Below are positions 34,606 to 46,118 of a stretch of DNA of 64,000 nucleotides, piece by piece. Under the pieces are notes generated by a model that was not told the DNA's origin, did no database searches, and was given only the letters and a program-made list of their open reading frames with translations. A program made the position numbers and the translations under genes. The stretch's first letter is position 1, and the number at the start of each line of letters is the position of its first letter. The stretch comes from Diplonema papillatum (Eukaryota > Euglenozoa > Diplonemea > Diplonemida > Diplonemidae), in the NCBI GenBank assembly GCA_030068145.1, contig JAPJBO010000710.1:56240-120239 (forward strand), read 5' to 3'.

Positions 34606-35708
34606 AAGGCGAAGTCCCAGTCAAACACAGAAATGAATCGCTCCGCGTATTCCTGCGTATTGTTTCCCATGATACGGTCCTTTGTTTTCAAACCTTGAGC
34701 CCCCCCCCCAGAAGGAGGACATTCTGATTCGCTAGCCTGTGCATCCAGCTGCCGTTTTAGCATCGCAGACACGGAAAGCGATAACGTAGTAAGAGAAGTT
34801 GCAATCGCTCACTTTTGCTACTCCCGTGATACAGGCGCAGAAACTGGGCCGTAATTGCCAACAGAGCAAGCCAAGAGGGTAAAACCATACCTGAACGTTA
34901 TCATAGTCGATGGACCAAATTTCCTTCTTCACGACCAAAGCAGCAATAGGAGTGGACGAGTGGTAAGTGGGGTGGTCGGAGCCTGTGGTAGCGGTCACGA
35001 CCCCTTCATCGGGCTTCCCCCCTGTAGACTACTGCACAGTAGGACTGGACCTGGCTCTGGCTTGCTGCACTCTGGCAGTCACTGCTAACAATGCTGGTAG
35101 ACTTGTATCGTAGGGCCTGGGGGAAAACCCGACGCACCACAAACAATCCTTTTCAATTCCGGGTCCATTTCTCGCATCGGAGCTGATCGCGAGCAGGAAT
35201 TCGAAAAAAGTCTGCCACGTGGAGTCACGGTGGACCAGCCAAGAAATGTCACCAGCCAGGGATCGATTCCTGTCCTTCCCACTGCAAACCTGGTGCGGTT
35301 CCCACGCCCGGTGCCTGCATCTTGTAAGGACCCTCGAACCACGCACATACTGGATGGTCCCTGGTCTACTTTTCACGGATCTCTTCATCAGAGCTGATCG
35401 CGAGCAAAAGGTCGTCGAAAAAGGTCTGCTGCGTGAACCAGCAACATAATGCCACCACCAGGGGATCGATGCCCGTCCTGCTCAATGCACACCGGGTGGT
35501 TTCCAAGCCCGGTGCTCTGCATCCTGTAAGAACCCACGGACCACGCACGTAGTGTTTGATTCCCGGGTCTATTTTTCACGGATCTCTTCATCGAAGCTGA
35601 TCGCGAGCAAAACTTTGTCGACAAAGGTCTGCTACGCGGACCAGCAACAGAATGCCACCACCAGGGGATCGATGCCCGTCCTGCTCAATGCATACCGGGT
35701 GGTTTCCA

Positions 35709-37084
35709 GGGCTAATTCCCATTCTCGAACACAATTTAACTTTTTGCCCATTCTCGAACACTCGCTAACTTTTTGCCCATTCTCGAACACTTTTTAACTT
35801 TTTGCCCTTTCTCGAACAGTCGCCTAACTTTTTGCCCATTCTCGAACATTGAAAATTGCCCAGGGTGGGATTCGAACTCACCACCCATACATCCAAAAAA
35901 TCCCAGCCATTTTTGGGTTCGCCATTTCCGATTCCGATTTCCGTCGGATCCGTTCCTCGAACAAGGTGCCAGCATTGTGGTTGGCTGCTGCGTCCCGGCT
36001 CGGTATCCTGGTTGCGCACTGGGTCACTGACACCGCAGACTACGGGTAAACGGTTTTCTAAAGGTATTGTGCACACAGATTCGTGCATAATTCAGGTATG
36101 CGCGAGTGACCAGCCCGTTCTACTTGTAGCGCTTCCAAATTCTGTGCCGAAACCTCTTCAGAATCAGAGCCACTGTTTTACCACGAGTAGTAACCAGCGA
36201 CGGGCGCGACGTCACGAATGACTCCAGAGGAGGAGCGGGCCAATCAAGATTTGAGTGATGCTACTCTTACAGTAGAAGCTGCAAAGAAAAAGTGCCAGTC
36301 GTCTGAAAATAATCAGGAGCTGGCGGCTGGTGACTGGATCTTGTCCTCCCTGCCGCAGGCTGGCAGGCTGAGAGAGAGACTGGAATTGCCGGCGAGCCGC
36401 CAGGGCGCATGGCAGGAGCCATTTCTCCTGCCATCATGCAGCCATGTGCCAAGTGTAACCGCTGCCACTTCAACTCTGAAAAAAAGTTGACCAAAAAAAT
36501 TGGACCCCGAATTTTTGACCAAAAATTGACCGAAATTTTTTGACCCAAAAAAATTCGGTCAAACTATTTGAATCACTTTGCTGCAAAGTTTGCAAGCTGC
36601 TTCTCCTGGTGTAGGTCAGTGAACTAAGGTCACTCAATGGCCGCCGCACAATTTGCAAGCAAGACGAGCAAACTCAGTGAAGTCTGTGCCGGGTTTTTAA
36701 ACGGGGTAGCTCGCACACCACCGTCACGTGTAGAAGAGCTTGAAGCAACCAAGAACCCGAGTGTAGATGCCGAAGAGGCTGCGGCCTGAAGTTAGCAAGG
36801 GTACCGTCTTCGAATCAGTGAACTCAGCTGTTCTCGCGGTAAAACTTGAGGCAAATGTCTCGGGGAAGTGACATTTTCATCACAAAAACTGGAATGTTCG
36901 AGAATGGGCAAAAAGTTAAATAGTGTTCGAGAATGGGCACAAAGTTACCGAGAATGGGCAAAAAGTTAAAAAGTGTTCGAGAATGGGCAAAAAGTTAGCG
37001 AGTGTTCGAGAATGGGCAAAAAGCTAAATAGTGTTCGAGAATGGGCACAAACATAAGGAAGTGTACTATAATGGGAATTGTCCC
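35709..37084. mobile_element. Fold-back element A (Mutator-like ends), 10-bp target duplication
   Basis: GTGGTTTCCA is present at 35699-35708 and 37085-37094. The ends read GGGCTAATTCCCATTCT and, inverted, GGGACAATTCCCATTAT. Inside each end is an array of about 28-bp units (TTTTTGCCCATTCTCGAAC), left at about 35715-35850 and inverted right at about 36895-37050. A tRNA T-arm-like stretch (reverse complement GAGTTCGAATCCCACC) lies just inside the left array. The middle has sequence shared with element K near 47770-47900. No transposase is seen. Confidence 0.87.
36218..36490 (+). CDS. Small ORF inside element A
   Basis: ATG 36218, 90 codons. The first 40 residues are acidic and helical; the rest is unremarkable. 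No homology is recognised and it may be chance. Confidence 0.2.
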   Translation: MTPEEERANQDLSDATLTVEAAKKKCQSSENNQELAAGDWILSSLPQAGRLRERLELPASRQGAWQEPFLLPSCSHVPSVTAATSTLKKS

Positions 37085-39254
37085 GTGGTTTCCAAGCCCG
37101 GTGCTCTGCATCCTGTAAGAACCCACGGACCACGCACGTAGTGTTTGATTCCCGGGTCTATTTTTCACGGATCTCTTCATCGAAGCTGATCGCGAGCAAA
37201 ACTTTGTCGACAAAGGTCTGCTACGCGGACCAGCAACAGAATGCCACCAGCCAGGGGATCGATACCGTCCGTGTCCAATGCACACCTGGTCAGGCTGGTG
37301 ATTTCTACGCCCGGTGCCCTGCAAATTGTAAAAACTACTGACCACGACATAGTTTTCTGTCTCCGGGTCTATTTCTCTCGGATCTCTTCAAGGGAGCTGT
37401 TCGCAAGCAAAAATTCGTCGGAAAAGGTCTGCTATGTGGACCAGCGGGAAAATGTCGCCAACCAGGGGATCGAATCCCGTTCTTCCCAATGCACACCGGT
37501 GGTTTCCACGCCCGGTGCCCTGCATCATGCACGGACCCACGAACAATGCGCATACTTTTTCGTTTCCGGGTCTATTTTTCACAGTTCTTTTCATCGGAGC
37601 TGATTGCGAGCAAAAATTCGTCGAAAAAGGTCAGCTACATGGACCAGCGGGAAAAAGTTACCAACCAGGGGGTCGATACCCGTCTTGCTCGATGCCCACC
37701 TGGTGGTTTCCACACCCGGTGCCCTGCATCATGCACGGACCCACGAACCACGCGCATACTTTTTCGTTTTCGGGTCTATTTTTCACGGATCTCTTCATTG
37801 CAGCTGATCGCGAGCTAAGATTCGTCGAAAAAGGCCTGCCGCGTGGTCCGGCGGGAAAATGCCACTACCCAGGGGATCGATTCCCGTCCTTCTCAATCCA
37901 CACGTGGCGGCTTCCACGCCCGGCGCCCTGCAACTTGTAAAGGGCCCCAAACCATGCACATAGTTTTTCGTCTCCGGGTCTATTTTTCACGGATCTCTTC
38001 ATCGGAGCTGAAAACGAGCAAAAACTCGTCGAAAAAGGTCAGCTACATGGACCAGCGGGAAAAAGTTACCAACCAGGGGGTCGATACCCGTCTTGCTCGA
38101 TGCCCACCTGGTGGTTTCCACACCCGGTGCCCTGCATCATGCACGGACCCACGAACCACGAGCATACTTTTTCGTTTTCGGGTCTATTTTTCACGGATCT
38201 CTTCATTGCAGCTGATCGCGAGCTAAGATTCGTCGAAAAAGGCCTGCCGCGTGGTCCGGCGGGAAAATGCCACTACCCAGGGGATCGATTCCCGTCCTTC
38301 TCAATCCACACCTGGCGGCTTCCACGCCCGGCGCCCTGCAACTTGTAAAGGGCCCCGAACCACGCACATAGTTTTTCGTCTCCGGGTCTATTTTTCACGG
38401 ATCTCTTCATCGGAGCTGAAAACGAGCAAAAACTCGTCGAAAAAGGTTTGCTACATGGACCAGCGGGAAAATGTCACCAGCCAGGAAATCGATACCCTGC
38501 ACAAGCCGTGACACGGCCCAGAGGGCGGGGGGGGGTACCAGGGGGGGGTTGGGCGACTCTGAAAACGAGAACGAGGCAGAAACTCTGGTTTCGTCGCAAT
38601 TTTTTTGCATTTTTGGGTACCTACCTGAGGTTTTCTGACGAAAAAGACGTGAACATATTTTCAGTCGTCTGGGCAGCTATTTTAGCTATTTTTAGCTATA
38701 AATCACGGATTGGAAACGATAGTTATATAAAACGATCATTTTCGAAAGTGAAATATCATCGTTTTTTATCGTTTTCAAAAAACGATCGTTTTTTGCTTCT
38801 CAAATTTTCCTGTTGTAATTATGCACCAACCAATCTTTGGCGCGTCTATTTCTTGTGCAAAATTGACTTTGGTGGCCAGATTCAGCTGTTTCATGGCCTT
38901 TCATGTAGGAAAGGGTAGCCAACATGCTCTTTTTCTCGTCCTTTTCCGCAATCGTGCGCTTTCTAGCCCACTCAAGGATTATCGACATGTATCCTTTCCA
39001 ACTCAACTCTGAGGCTGGCGGCGTAGACTGAAGGTTTGCTGCTCATCGAAGTGCTTTTTCTACTTATTTGTGGACTCATCCTCGAACACTAGCTGCAATT
39101 GCGCTTCCCAGCTGTGGCTTCTCCCGCCGGATGCCCTCGGCCGCGCTCCTGTGCTGTGGCGGCTTGTGGCAACTCTTGACCAAGCCAACAAGTTTCTGCT
39201 ATTTCCAGCTTCTTGTCCAGCTCGTCCGTTTTGATGTACTTCTTCATGATTCCT

Positions 39255-39749
39255 GGGGGGGGTCGAATACAAGAGGTACCTCTTGTATTCGGCGTGCTGA
39301 TCCTGCAATTTTCCCGAAAAAAGAAATAGAAAACAGCACCGCAAACCCGGAACCCGCGGGAACTCCCTTCTTCTTGGAAGAGACGCACGTAATTTGTGGT
39401 CCCGTCTATTTGGCACGGTTCTCTTCATCGGAGCTGAACGCGAGCACATTCGCCGAAAAAGGTCTGCTACATGGGCCAGCAAAGAAATGTCACCAACCAG
39501 TGGGTCTATTCCCGTCCTTTCCATTGAAAATCTGTGGGTTCCACGCCCGGTGCCCCGCATCTGGCAAAGACCCACGAACCACGCACATGCTTTTTGGTCC
39601 CCGGGTCTATTTTTCATGGTTCTCTGCATCGGGATCAGAAAATCGTCGAAAAGGTCCGTTATGCGGACCAAGGAAAAATCCAACCTTTTTCCAGATTTCC
39701 AAAATGCCTCTTCTATTCAAGGTACCTCCTGTATTCAACCCCCCCCCCA
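39255..39749. mobile_element. Inverted-repeat element Q carrying S monomers
   Basis: A G-run plus TCGAATACAAGAGGTACC on the left faces an inverted GGTACCTCCTGTATTCAA plus C-run on the right. Between them are about 1.5 S monomers. The left segment itself is palindromic around GGTACC. No target duplication is visible. Confidence 0.5.
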
Positions 39750-40105
39750 GTAACTTGAGTTTTGACTCCTTCACCTAAGGCAATGCTTCGACCCGGCGAA
39801 CTCCGATGAACGGGGCTCCTTCAAAGACGAATCTGATGCCTACCCTCGACTGTCTGCTCGTTCCAGTGCCATAGCGCTGTCGTGGCAATAATGTGATACC
39901 ACCCATTCCACGAAAAAGTGTCACAGATTTTCCGTCTGAAAAGCAGCCCTTTTGGGTCAAAATTTTGGAATTTTTGGGAATTTTTTTTTGGGATGGAAAG
40001 CGCTATCCCTGGCGATTATGGGCAAGCAATCAGCTCGCGTGGCGACCAAAATCTGGCGTGCAGATGGACAAAAGGTCGGTTTTGGGGCTGTTTTAAAAAC
40101 CCAAA

Positions 40106-40177
40106 AAAAACGATTTCCGGCGGGAATCGAACCACCGACCCACAAACCCCTGTGTGGGTGTGGTAACCTCTGGACCA
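40106..40177 (-). tRNA. tRNA-like sequence in element L
   Basis: The minus strand reads TAGCCCATGGTCCAGAGGTTA (A-box-like D arm), a stem CCCACA/TGTGGG, and GTGGTTCGATTCCCGCC (B box). The acceptor stem is poor and the anticodon loop is too large, so it is a tRNA relic or tRNA-derived module. Confidence 0.4.
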
Positions 40178-40379
40178 TGGGCTAAAAAAACGGCGGAATT
40201 TTTTTTTGTTCACTACCGAGTGAGAATTTTTGGACTCATTTTGAGTTCTTGGCGAAATAAGCTCTGAGAGAGCAGAAATACCGTCCTGGGACACTGGAAA
40301 CGAGTAAATGACGATCTCGCACTTTCCGATAAGAATTCCAACTGAGCAGGCGCTAAAAGCGAATTTTGGCCCGAGGTTT

Positions 40380-40446
40380 GGCAACATAGCCTAACGGTTA
40401 CCGCACCCTCCTGGGCCCCTGTAGGCCATGGTTCGATTCCCCCGGT
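40380..40446 (+). tRNA. Second tRNA-like sequence in element L
   Basis: ATAGCCTAACGGTTACC resembles an A box, and CATGGTTCGATTCCCCC matches a B box/T arm. No clean acceptor stem is seen. It points outward, opposite to the one at 40106-40177. Confidence 0.4.
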
Positions 40447-41038
40447 CCGATTTTTTTTTTTTGCGATTTTTCGGTGTGAAAAGCAGCCGTCTGGAAATTA
40501 TTTACGAGGTCTTTTTGGGAATTCTTTTGGTTTTCGAGTAGTTCTGGGATGCGCGATTATGGGCAAGCTGCCAGCTAGCCCAGCGATCAAAATCTGACCC
40601 CCTCCTGGATGCAGAGAGAAAAAAAACCGATCTCCAGGACCCCATTTTTTCGGGTGCCGACCTCCATTTCCGGGGGGGGGGTCGGTCAAAATTTTTATCC
40701 GACCAAATATTCGGAAAGCCCTGTCCTCAACGGATTCAAACGTGTCCTCAAAATCTCGAAACCGACCATTTTCGGACCTGCAGATGGAATTTTTCGGCAG
40801 AAATCCGAAAAAAGCCGAAATCTGTGACACTTTTTCGTGGAATGGGTGATACACAAAACCTTACTCGAACTACTCGTCACTCGACACACCGAAGCAAACC
40901 CCTATGGAAAAAAAACGATCGTTTTTTTTTTCACGATCGTGTTTTTTTAGGCCAGAATCACGAATTCTCGTAAACGATCGTTTCCAATCCGTGATAAATA
41001 GCTAAAAATAGCTAGCTGGCCAAATAGCTAGCTAAGTC

Positions 41039-42025
41039 TCACACTGGTGCAAGGGCCCCTGCTGCGTGCGCCTTCAGCCCGGCCTCCATGTACCGGACGC
41101 ACGTCCCGTACATGTTCCCCCAGGCCCGGGCCGCCACCTCCGCCCTGTGCATGGCGGAGTGGTGCTCCACCTCTCCCCGGGTGGCGACCACCGCCCCGCA
41201 GCCCGGGCAGACCTCGCCCGCGAAGCCCAGCTCCGTAAGCGCGAGCGGCTCTGACTCGCGCATGGCTGCCCACAGGGCGGCGGCCTCGGTGAGGGCTGCC
41301 CACCTGATGGCGGCCCTCAGCTCCTCCTCCTTGAGCAGGAGCGCCTCCCCGGGGTCGAAGGGGCTGTCCCACCTCCACTCCGGAGCGGCCTCCGCCGGGG
41401 AGGAGGACCGCTCCGTGGGTGCGGCGGGCGGCTCCGGGAGCTGGCGGGAGAAGGCCCATGGGGCTACAGGGGCGGCCTGGAACCGGGCGGCGACCGGGGA
41501 GGACCCGGTGGCTTGGGGGGGGGAGAAAGTGGAAGACACACCGTCGACTGGCTCCCACCTTCGCGGCAGACGACCCATCAGCCGTGGGTCCTGCGGGTGC
41601 GCCGCCTCGCACGCTGCGTCGTCGCAGCCTTCGATGTCGCACGCAGCGACGTGGCGGTGCCGGCACCCGGCCCGACGGCACCCCAAGGCCGTCAGGGCCT
41701 CGATGCAGGCCGGTGTGGGCACGTGCCTGAAGCGGCACGGCTGGCGGCTGCATCCGCCGGGCGAGTTGAACTCGCGGCAGAGGGGGCGGTCCCCCCTGCG
41801 GTCCTCCTGCGGCGGGGGCGCTCTCCCGCCGGCCTTCTGCGGTGCAGCCGTCGCTGCCCTTCTCGATGCGGCCTCTCCGGGCCCCTGTCGTTGCTGTGCG
41901 GTCGTCACCGCCTTCGACGTCGGCTTCGAGGCCGACGGCTGCGCGGCTTCCGCCTTCCGCCCCTCGCTGACATGCGGGGGCTTGCGGCCAGGCGATCCGA
42001 CTGTTTTCCAGCCGGATCGGGTCAT
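41039..42025 (-). CDS. Tandem CCCH zinc-finger protein with C-terminal C2HH finger
   Basis: 328 residues from ATG 42025. The first half is basic, with Ala/Pro/Lys-rich sequence. Then follow three CCCH-type fingers: C-x8-C-x4-C-x3-H (C-R-E-F-N ... F-R-H), another C-x8-C-x4-C-x3-H ending C-R-H-R-H, and C-x4-C-x4-C-x3-H. The C-terminal part has C-P-G-C with two spaced His and an Ala-rich helix. CCCH fingers usually bind RNA. The frame extends upstream through a GT/CA microsatellite, so the true 5' end may be spliced. The ORF abuts element O and is surrounded by transposons; it may be a retroelement ORF1/gag-like protein or a host gene. Confidence 0.6.
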   Translation of the reverse strand: MTRSGWKTVGSPGRKPPHVSEGRKAEAAQPSASKPTSKAVTTAQQRQGPGEAASRRAATAAPQKAGGRAPPPQEDRRGDRPLCREFNSPGGCSRQPCRFRHVPTPACIEALTALGCRRAGCRHRHVAACDIEGCDDAACEAAHPQDPRLMGRLPRRWEPVDGVSSTFSPPQATGSSPVAARFQAAPVAPWAFSRQLPEPPAAPTERSSSPAEAAPEWRWDSPFDPGEALLLKEEELRAAIRWAALTEAAALWAAMRESEPLALTELGFAGEVCPGCGAVVATRGEVEHHSAMHRAEVAARAWGNMYGTCVRYMEAGLKAHAAGALAPV

Positions 42026-42039
42026 CCTGGGGGGCGCGC

Positions 42040-42160
42040 GTTGTGTGTGTGTGTGAGGTTCTTTGTGTGTGCGTGCGGGTGTGTGCGTGTGTTCTTTTTT
42101 TTCGTGCGTGTGTGCGGGGTAGTAGGTGGTGGGGGTAGGTGGTGTGTGAGTTGTTAGCGC
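42040..42160. repeat. GT-rich microsatellite
   Basis: Imperfect GTGTGTGCG runs lie just upstream of the CCCH ORF. The following stretch to 42515 holds a short + strand frame with a duplicated ACCCCCGCCCAAGAA block and nothing else clear. Confidence 0.7.
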
Positions 42161-42515
42161 GCGTGTGCGAGCTAGGGGTGAACACAAAGTGCGGGGCTTG
42201 CGTCCTGCACCGTGCGCCTCTCTAGCTCGCTTCCTTTGGTTACCAACTTCCTTTGTTCTCTCTCGGACGAGGAGCACGCGAGGGCGGTGCTCGCCGAGAT
42301 GGACGAGGAGGTGGCGATGGCCATCGACTCCAGCGCCCACGAGGGCGCGGAAGCGGCAGAAGCCCCCGCCGCCAACCCGCAGACCCCCGCCCAAGAACAC
42401 CCGCAAACCCCCGCCCAAGAAGGGTTTTGGACGTTGTTGCGAGCAGTTTTGTAGCGTTATTTTTAGCGTTATTTACAACCTTTTCTAACACCTTGTTCTT
42501 GCAAAAAAGGTGTTA

Positions 42516-44177
42516 GGGTAGGCGGTTTTTTTTTTTTGGCCCATGTCCGCGCGCGCGTAAATTTTTGGGAACCCCCGGAAAAAAAAAACTTTTGCCAAAA
42601 AAAAACTTTTGGGATCTGTGCATTGGAACCGGTCGTGAGAGCGACTGCAGGCGTAGTCACGAGCGTGTCCGGCTCGCGAAAAGTCGAAAACCTGTTCATC
42701 ACACCGATACTTCACGGCGATGCAAATCGCGTAGACTTTGTTTACCTCAGTGTGTATTGACTTTGAAGCTGACTATGCCCGGTGCTGGGTTGGTGCGCTG
42801 GGCAAGCAATATCGTGCTACTTTGACGTTGGTGTCAATCTAAATAGCAAGATTTGCGTAGCTCCTGCTGGACGCAGTCGAAGCACGCGGGATACAAGCAC
42901 AGCCTCAGCCTCGAAAGTGTGCGCGGTTTTACCGGCAAGGCATGTCGGGAGGTTTTGCCACTGTGGTGCGATTATCACACAGAACCAGTCCGGGGCAGTG
43001 CACGCGTCTATGCCTTCCGACGCCTCAAGCAGCTACTAGTATCTGAGACTCGACTGAGGAGGCATGAAAAGGACGCGGGGCAAGCGATGCGTTCACGGTG
43101 CTTGCGACTTAGTGCACTTGACCGGCGGCAATGCCTTGTGCCGCGGTATATTTGCGAAGAAAACGGCACTCGTCGCCTGACAGTCTAGACCGCACATCCC
43201 TGAGCATAACTGCCTTCGTTGCACACGGCGTCTAACCAATTGCCGTGTGCTAGAAGCACCTGCCCTCCGTGCGGATGTCGAGACATCAATGGTCTCTTTC
43301 GATGTGGGTGAGGTACATCTTGTGAGTCCGGCGCCGTTTGCTACGCATCAGAAGGTGGCCACTGGCTAAAGCTTGCTGACAGGAGGGTCGGCAGAGTACC
43401 GACAAACTCCGTTTACACCAAGCAGGGCATCTTTGTGTACTCGGGTAATATTGACAAAGCCACTACACCCGAAGTGACGGTGTCGACGTCCGCCTTTGGG
43501 GGTTTCAACAGCAGACCGCCGCAGAAGCCGCGAGAGCAACCATCCTTGCACAAGGTGGAGGAAAGCAGAAGTTGAAGTTCACCATACTATCTGCGGGTAG
43601 CTGGCGCTTATTCTCGCCGATGGAAATGCCACCGACCAGCCGTCAGTAGGCTCTCGCACGGTGGTTCGGTAGGACCGTGACATCGCAATGGGGCATGTCA
43701 GAAGAGAGATAAGAGATTGACGGACACCCGCGCAATCGACAGTCCTCTGGGTCACTGCTTTATTGTTCGCAGCGTACCCAGCGAACCGCGATCTCGAGTT
43801 CAAACCCGAGTGTTTTTTCTCCTGTGGCATCGTCTATCATCTGCAGCCTCCGACTATGGAAGGTTTTGTCGAAACGCACCCCGCGCGGCGTTCAGGACTG
43901 TTGAACTCTAGACTGCCACCGCAACCCCTCGGACACATCAAGTTCATCTTCACACTCACCTTTGAGCTCATCGTCCAGAAATTCTACCAACAACGGGCAC
44001 AAAAGTGCCAACAGCGGACTGGCCAGTAGTATAGCCGGCACATATGGTGTGACATCCAGTAGCAGAAAGTCTTGTGGCAAAAGTTTTTTTTTTCTGAAAA
44101 GTTTTTTTTTTTGCGCGCGCGCGCGTAAATTTCTGTGGGCCGACGGACATGGGCCAAAAAAAAAAAACCGCCTACCC
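42516..44177. mobile_element. Inverted-repeat element N1 (Harbinger-like), TTA duplication
   Basis: The left end GGGTAGGCGG, a T-run, then GGCCCATGTCC and a GC-alternating run match inverted sequence ending at 44177. TTA directly flanks both ends (42513-42515, 44178-44180). G-rich ends with TTA/TAA duplications are typical of PIF/Harbinger elements. The 1.4-kb middle has no recognisable gene. Confidence 0.65.
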
Positions 44178-44447
44178 TTAGAAGAAGGTGTTGCAACAAA
44201 GTGTGCAAGAAGGTCACCCGGTCGTTTTTCAGCACCCTTCTCTCTCTCTCTCACTGGCGGAAAACGCGTCACGGACCTGCAAACGTGATGAAGCACAGCG
44301 CTCACCGACTTAGCATCGCCACCTGACCGTTTTTTTTTTTTTTTCAGCGCCCCATGGTTTTATCGGGGGTAGGTGTACTTTTCCTACATTACTCGCGGTC
44401 GGCCGAGCCGTCTTCGGGGAGCTCATCCTTTCCATTCGCTCGGAGGC

Positions 44448-44590
44448 AGAACTTAGCATCGCCCGAACTTGGCTTCTCCCGAACTTTGCTTCACCAGAAC
44501 TTAGCTTCACCCGAACTTTGCTTTCGTCCGAACTTGGCTTGGCTTCGCCCGAACTTAGCTTCACCCGAACTTTACTGTTATCCGAAACAA
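44448..44590 (+). repeat. J-type array, second locus, with tRNA-like neighbour
   Basis: Same units as 31048-31328. Just beyond it, at about 44612-44700, the minus strand contains ATGGTAGAGTGAACCG and AGGTCGAACCCGGG, which resemble A and B boxes. The stretch 44700-45300 contains poly-T and short palindromes and no gene. Confidence 0.7.
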
Positions 44591-45395
44591 ACCCCGAAAA
44601 TCATGTTCGACCGGAAAAGTGGCTCGCCCGGGTTCGACCTCGGGACCTCCAGGCTGGACTCCAACTCTGAAGCCTTGCGCGGTTCACTCTACCATCATGG
44701 TGTCATTTCCAGGTCAATTTCAATTTCAATTTCAAAAATTTGGAAACCGCACCCGGGTTAGGCTTGGGGATACGGTGCTAAGGTTCCTTGTGCCTTCTCT
44801 TCATCCTTGGGGCGTTTGTTTGTTTTCTGTTTCCTTTCGTTCGTTCTTGGTATGGTTGTGGGGGGGTTCTGTGGTTTTTTTTTTTTTTTTGCAAGAGGCA
44901 CAGGGGTTTTTCCACTCACCAGTTTCGGGCCAAACCCGTGGTGAAAAAAAATTTCACTCCGGCAGAAAAGTTTTTCTGCCGGTGTGGTGTGGTGTGGGTG
45001 CCAGTCGACACGTGCCTGTGTCTGTCTGTGTGTGGTACGCGTCGTTGACCTCGTAGCCCCATAAGCGGGGGTCCCTCTGGCCCTTCACCCCACTCAAGTT
45101 TGGGGTGCTAGCTCACTCCCTACCCTCTTGCTCCTCTTCAGATCAAGCAGGAAACGGATTCAGAGAACATGCAGAACAGCTACACATGATGCCTGACCAC
45201 CTACACCCAGCAACGCAAAATCCCTTTAGTGAAAAAAGTTTTTTCACCAAGCCCATTTTGGGAATTTTTTTTTTTTTAGTGAATTTTTTTTTTTCACTAA
45301 GGGCAGACTATTTTTTTTTTTTTTTTGATCCGCCTAGCGCGCGGAAAATTTTGGGAAACCGTGGAAAAAAAAAAATAGTTGAAAAAAAATAATAT

Positions 45396-46118
45396 TTTTT
45401 CCACCTGCCCGCCGACTTTTCTACACTGCTTGTAGGCTACTTTTCTTCACTGTGGGCGGACTTTTCTTCACTGTAGACACTTTTGGTTTCCGTCACAATT
45501 CCGACACAATTCCGGCACTTCCAACACGATCTCAGGGTGAGGATGCCAAAGACAAAGAAAGATGTTGCGAAACTCGCCGCCGAAGCTCGGGAAAACGAGT
45601 TGCTGGGCACGGCGAGCCAGGCAAAGTACGAACAGCGCTACACTGGCCTGATCTCGTGCACGAGAACCTTGCGCCGGATCTGGGCAAAGGACCCAAAGGT
45701 CCTGTGCCACAAGCCGTGCCCACGGTCGTGCACAACATTACAGTAGGCAGCGGTGCCGTACTGAACTTCAGCACTCAAGACGCATCCAGGTGCAGCGTTC
45801 ATTTAACACTGACTCGTGCTCTTCTTCGAGTAGATCAGTGTGCACTCCAAACCCTTGTTTCTTCTTTCATCACAGATCAGGCGTACGCAAATACGGCATC
45901 TGTCGCATCGTTCTTGTCCCTAAAAGTAGCCTCTCGCAGTGTGTCAAAGTTGTCTGGCAGGTGGAAAAGTCATCTTCTTGCCTCGAGAAGTTGTTTTCTT
46001 GCACTCGAGTTTTCCGGATTGCCACTCGGGCCCCCCCCACCCCGGGGGGCCCTCGTGGCAATGCGGAAAACTCTCGTGCAAGAAAACAACTTTTCTCTCG
46101 GGCAAAAAATAGCTATTT
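45396..46118 (+). repeat. Repeat M, copy 2, with long hairpin
   Basis: Matches 5639-6203. It contains an ATG at 45543 followed by a Lys/Glu-rich frame of 67 codons absent from copy 1, and a stretch encoding V-P-Q-A-V-P-T-V-V-H-N in another frame. The hairpin at about 45981-46095 keeps the arms of copy 1 with few changes. Confidence 0.75.

Larger units (their letters stand above)
35085..38510 (+). repeat. Family S tandem array, roughly 207-bp monomers
   Basis: About nine to ten monomers share CCACGCCCGGTGCCCTGCA, CCGGGTCTATTTTTCACGG, CTCTTCATCGGAGCTG and ACCAGCGGGAAAATG. In many monomers TGGACCAGCGG and, about 30 bases on, GGATCGAATCC resemble pol III A and B boxes (for example 37437-37447 and 37467-37477). 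The monomer may therefore derive from a tRNA-type SINE. Fold-back element A splits the array. Further copies lie at about 39400-39680, 51110-51480 and, inverted, 59640-59965. Confidence 0.8.
39898..40850. mobile_element. Inverted-repeat element L with tRNA-like segments
   Basis: ACCACCCATTCCACGAAAAA with GTGTCACAGATTT on the left has an inverted match at about 40818-40850. The GAAAAAGTGTCAC part resembles the end of element K. Inside are two tRNA-like segments and two direct copies of a GCGATTATGGGCAAGC block. The sequence at about 40695-40765 recurs beside the tRNA-Gly gene at about 62465-62535. Confidence 0.6.
38671..41021. mobile_element. Inverted-repeat element O
   Basis: The left end (GGGCAGCTATTTTAGC, then TTTTTAGCTATAAATCACGG and GGAAACGAT) has an inverted partner at about 40960-41021. 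Both sides also carry ACGATCGTTTTTT palindromes. No clear target duplication was found. Elements Q and L lie inside it. Confidence 0.55.

Noticed and set aside
42212-42454. Acidic + strand frame with duplicated N-P-Q-T-P-A-Q-E
   Set aside because: Plausible C-terminal exon, but short, no ATG, no domain and no partner exon found.
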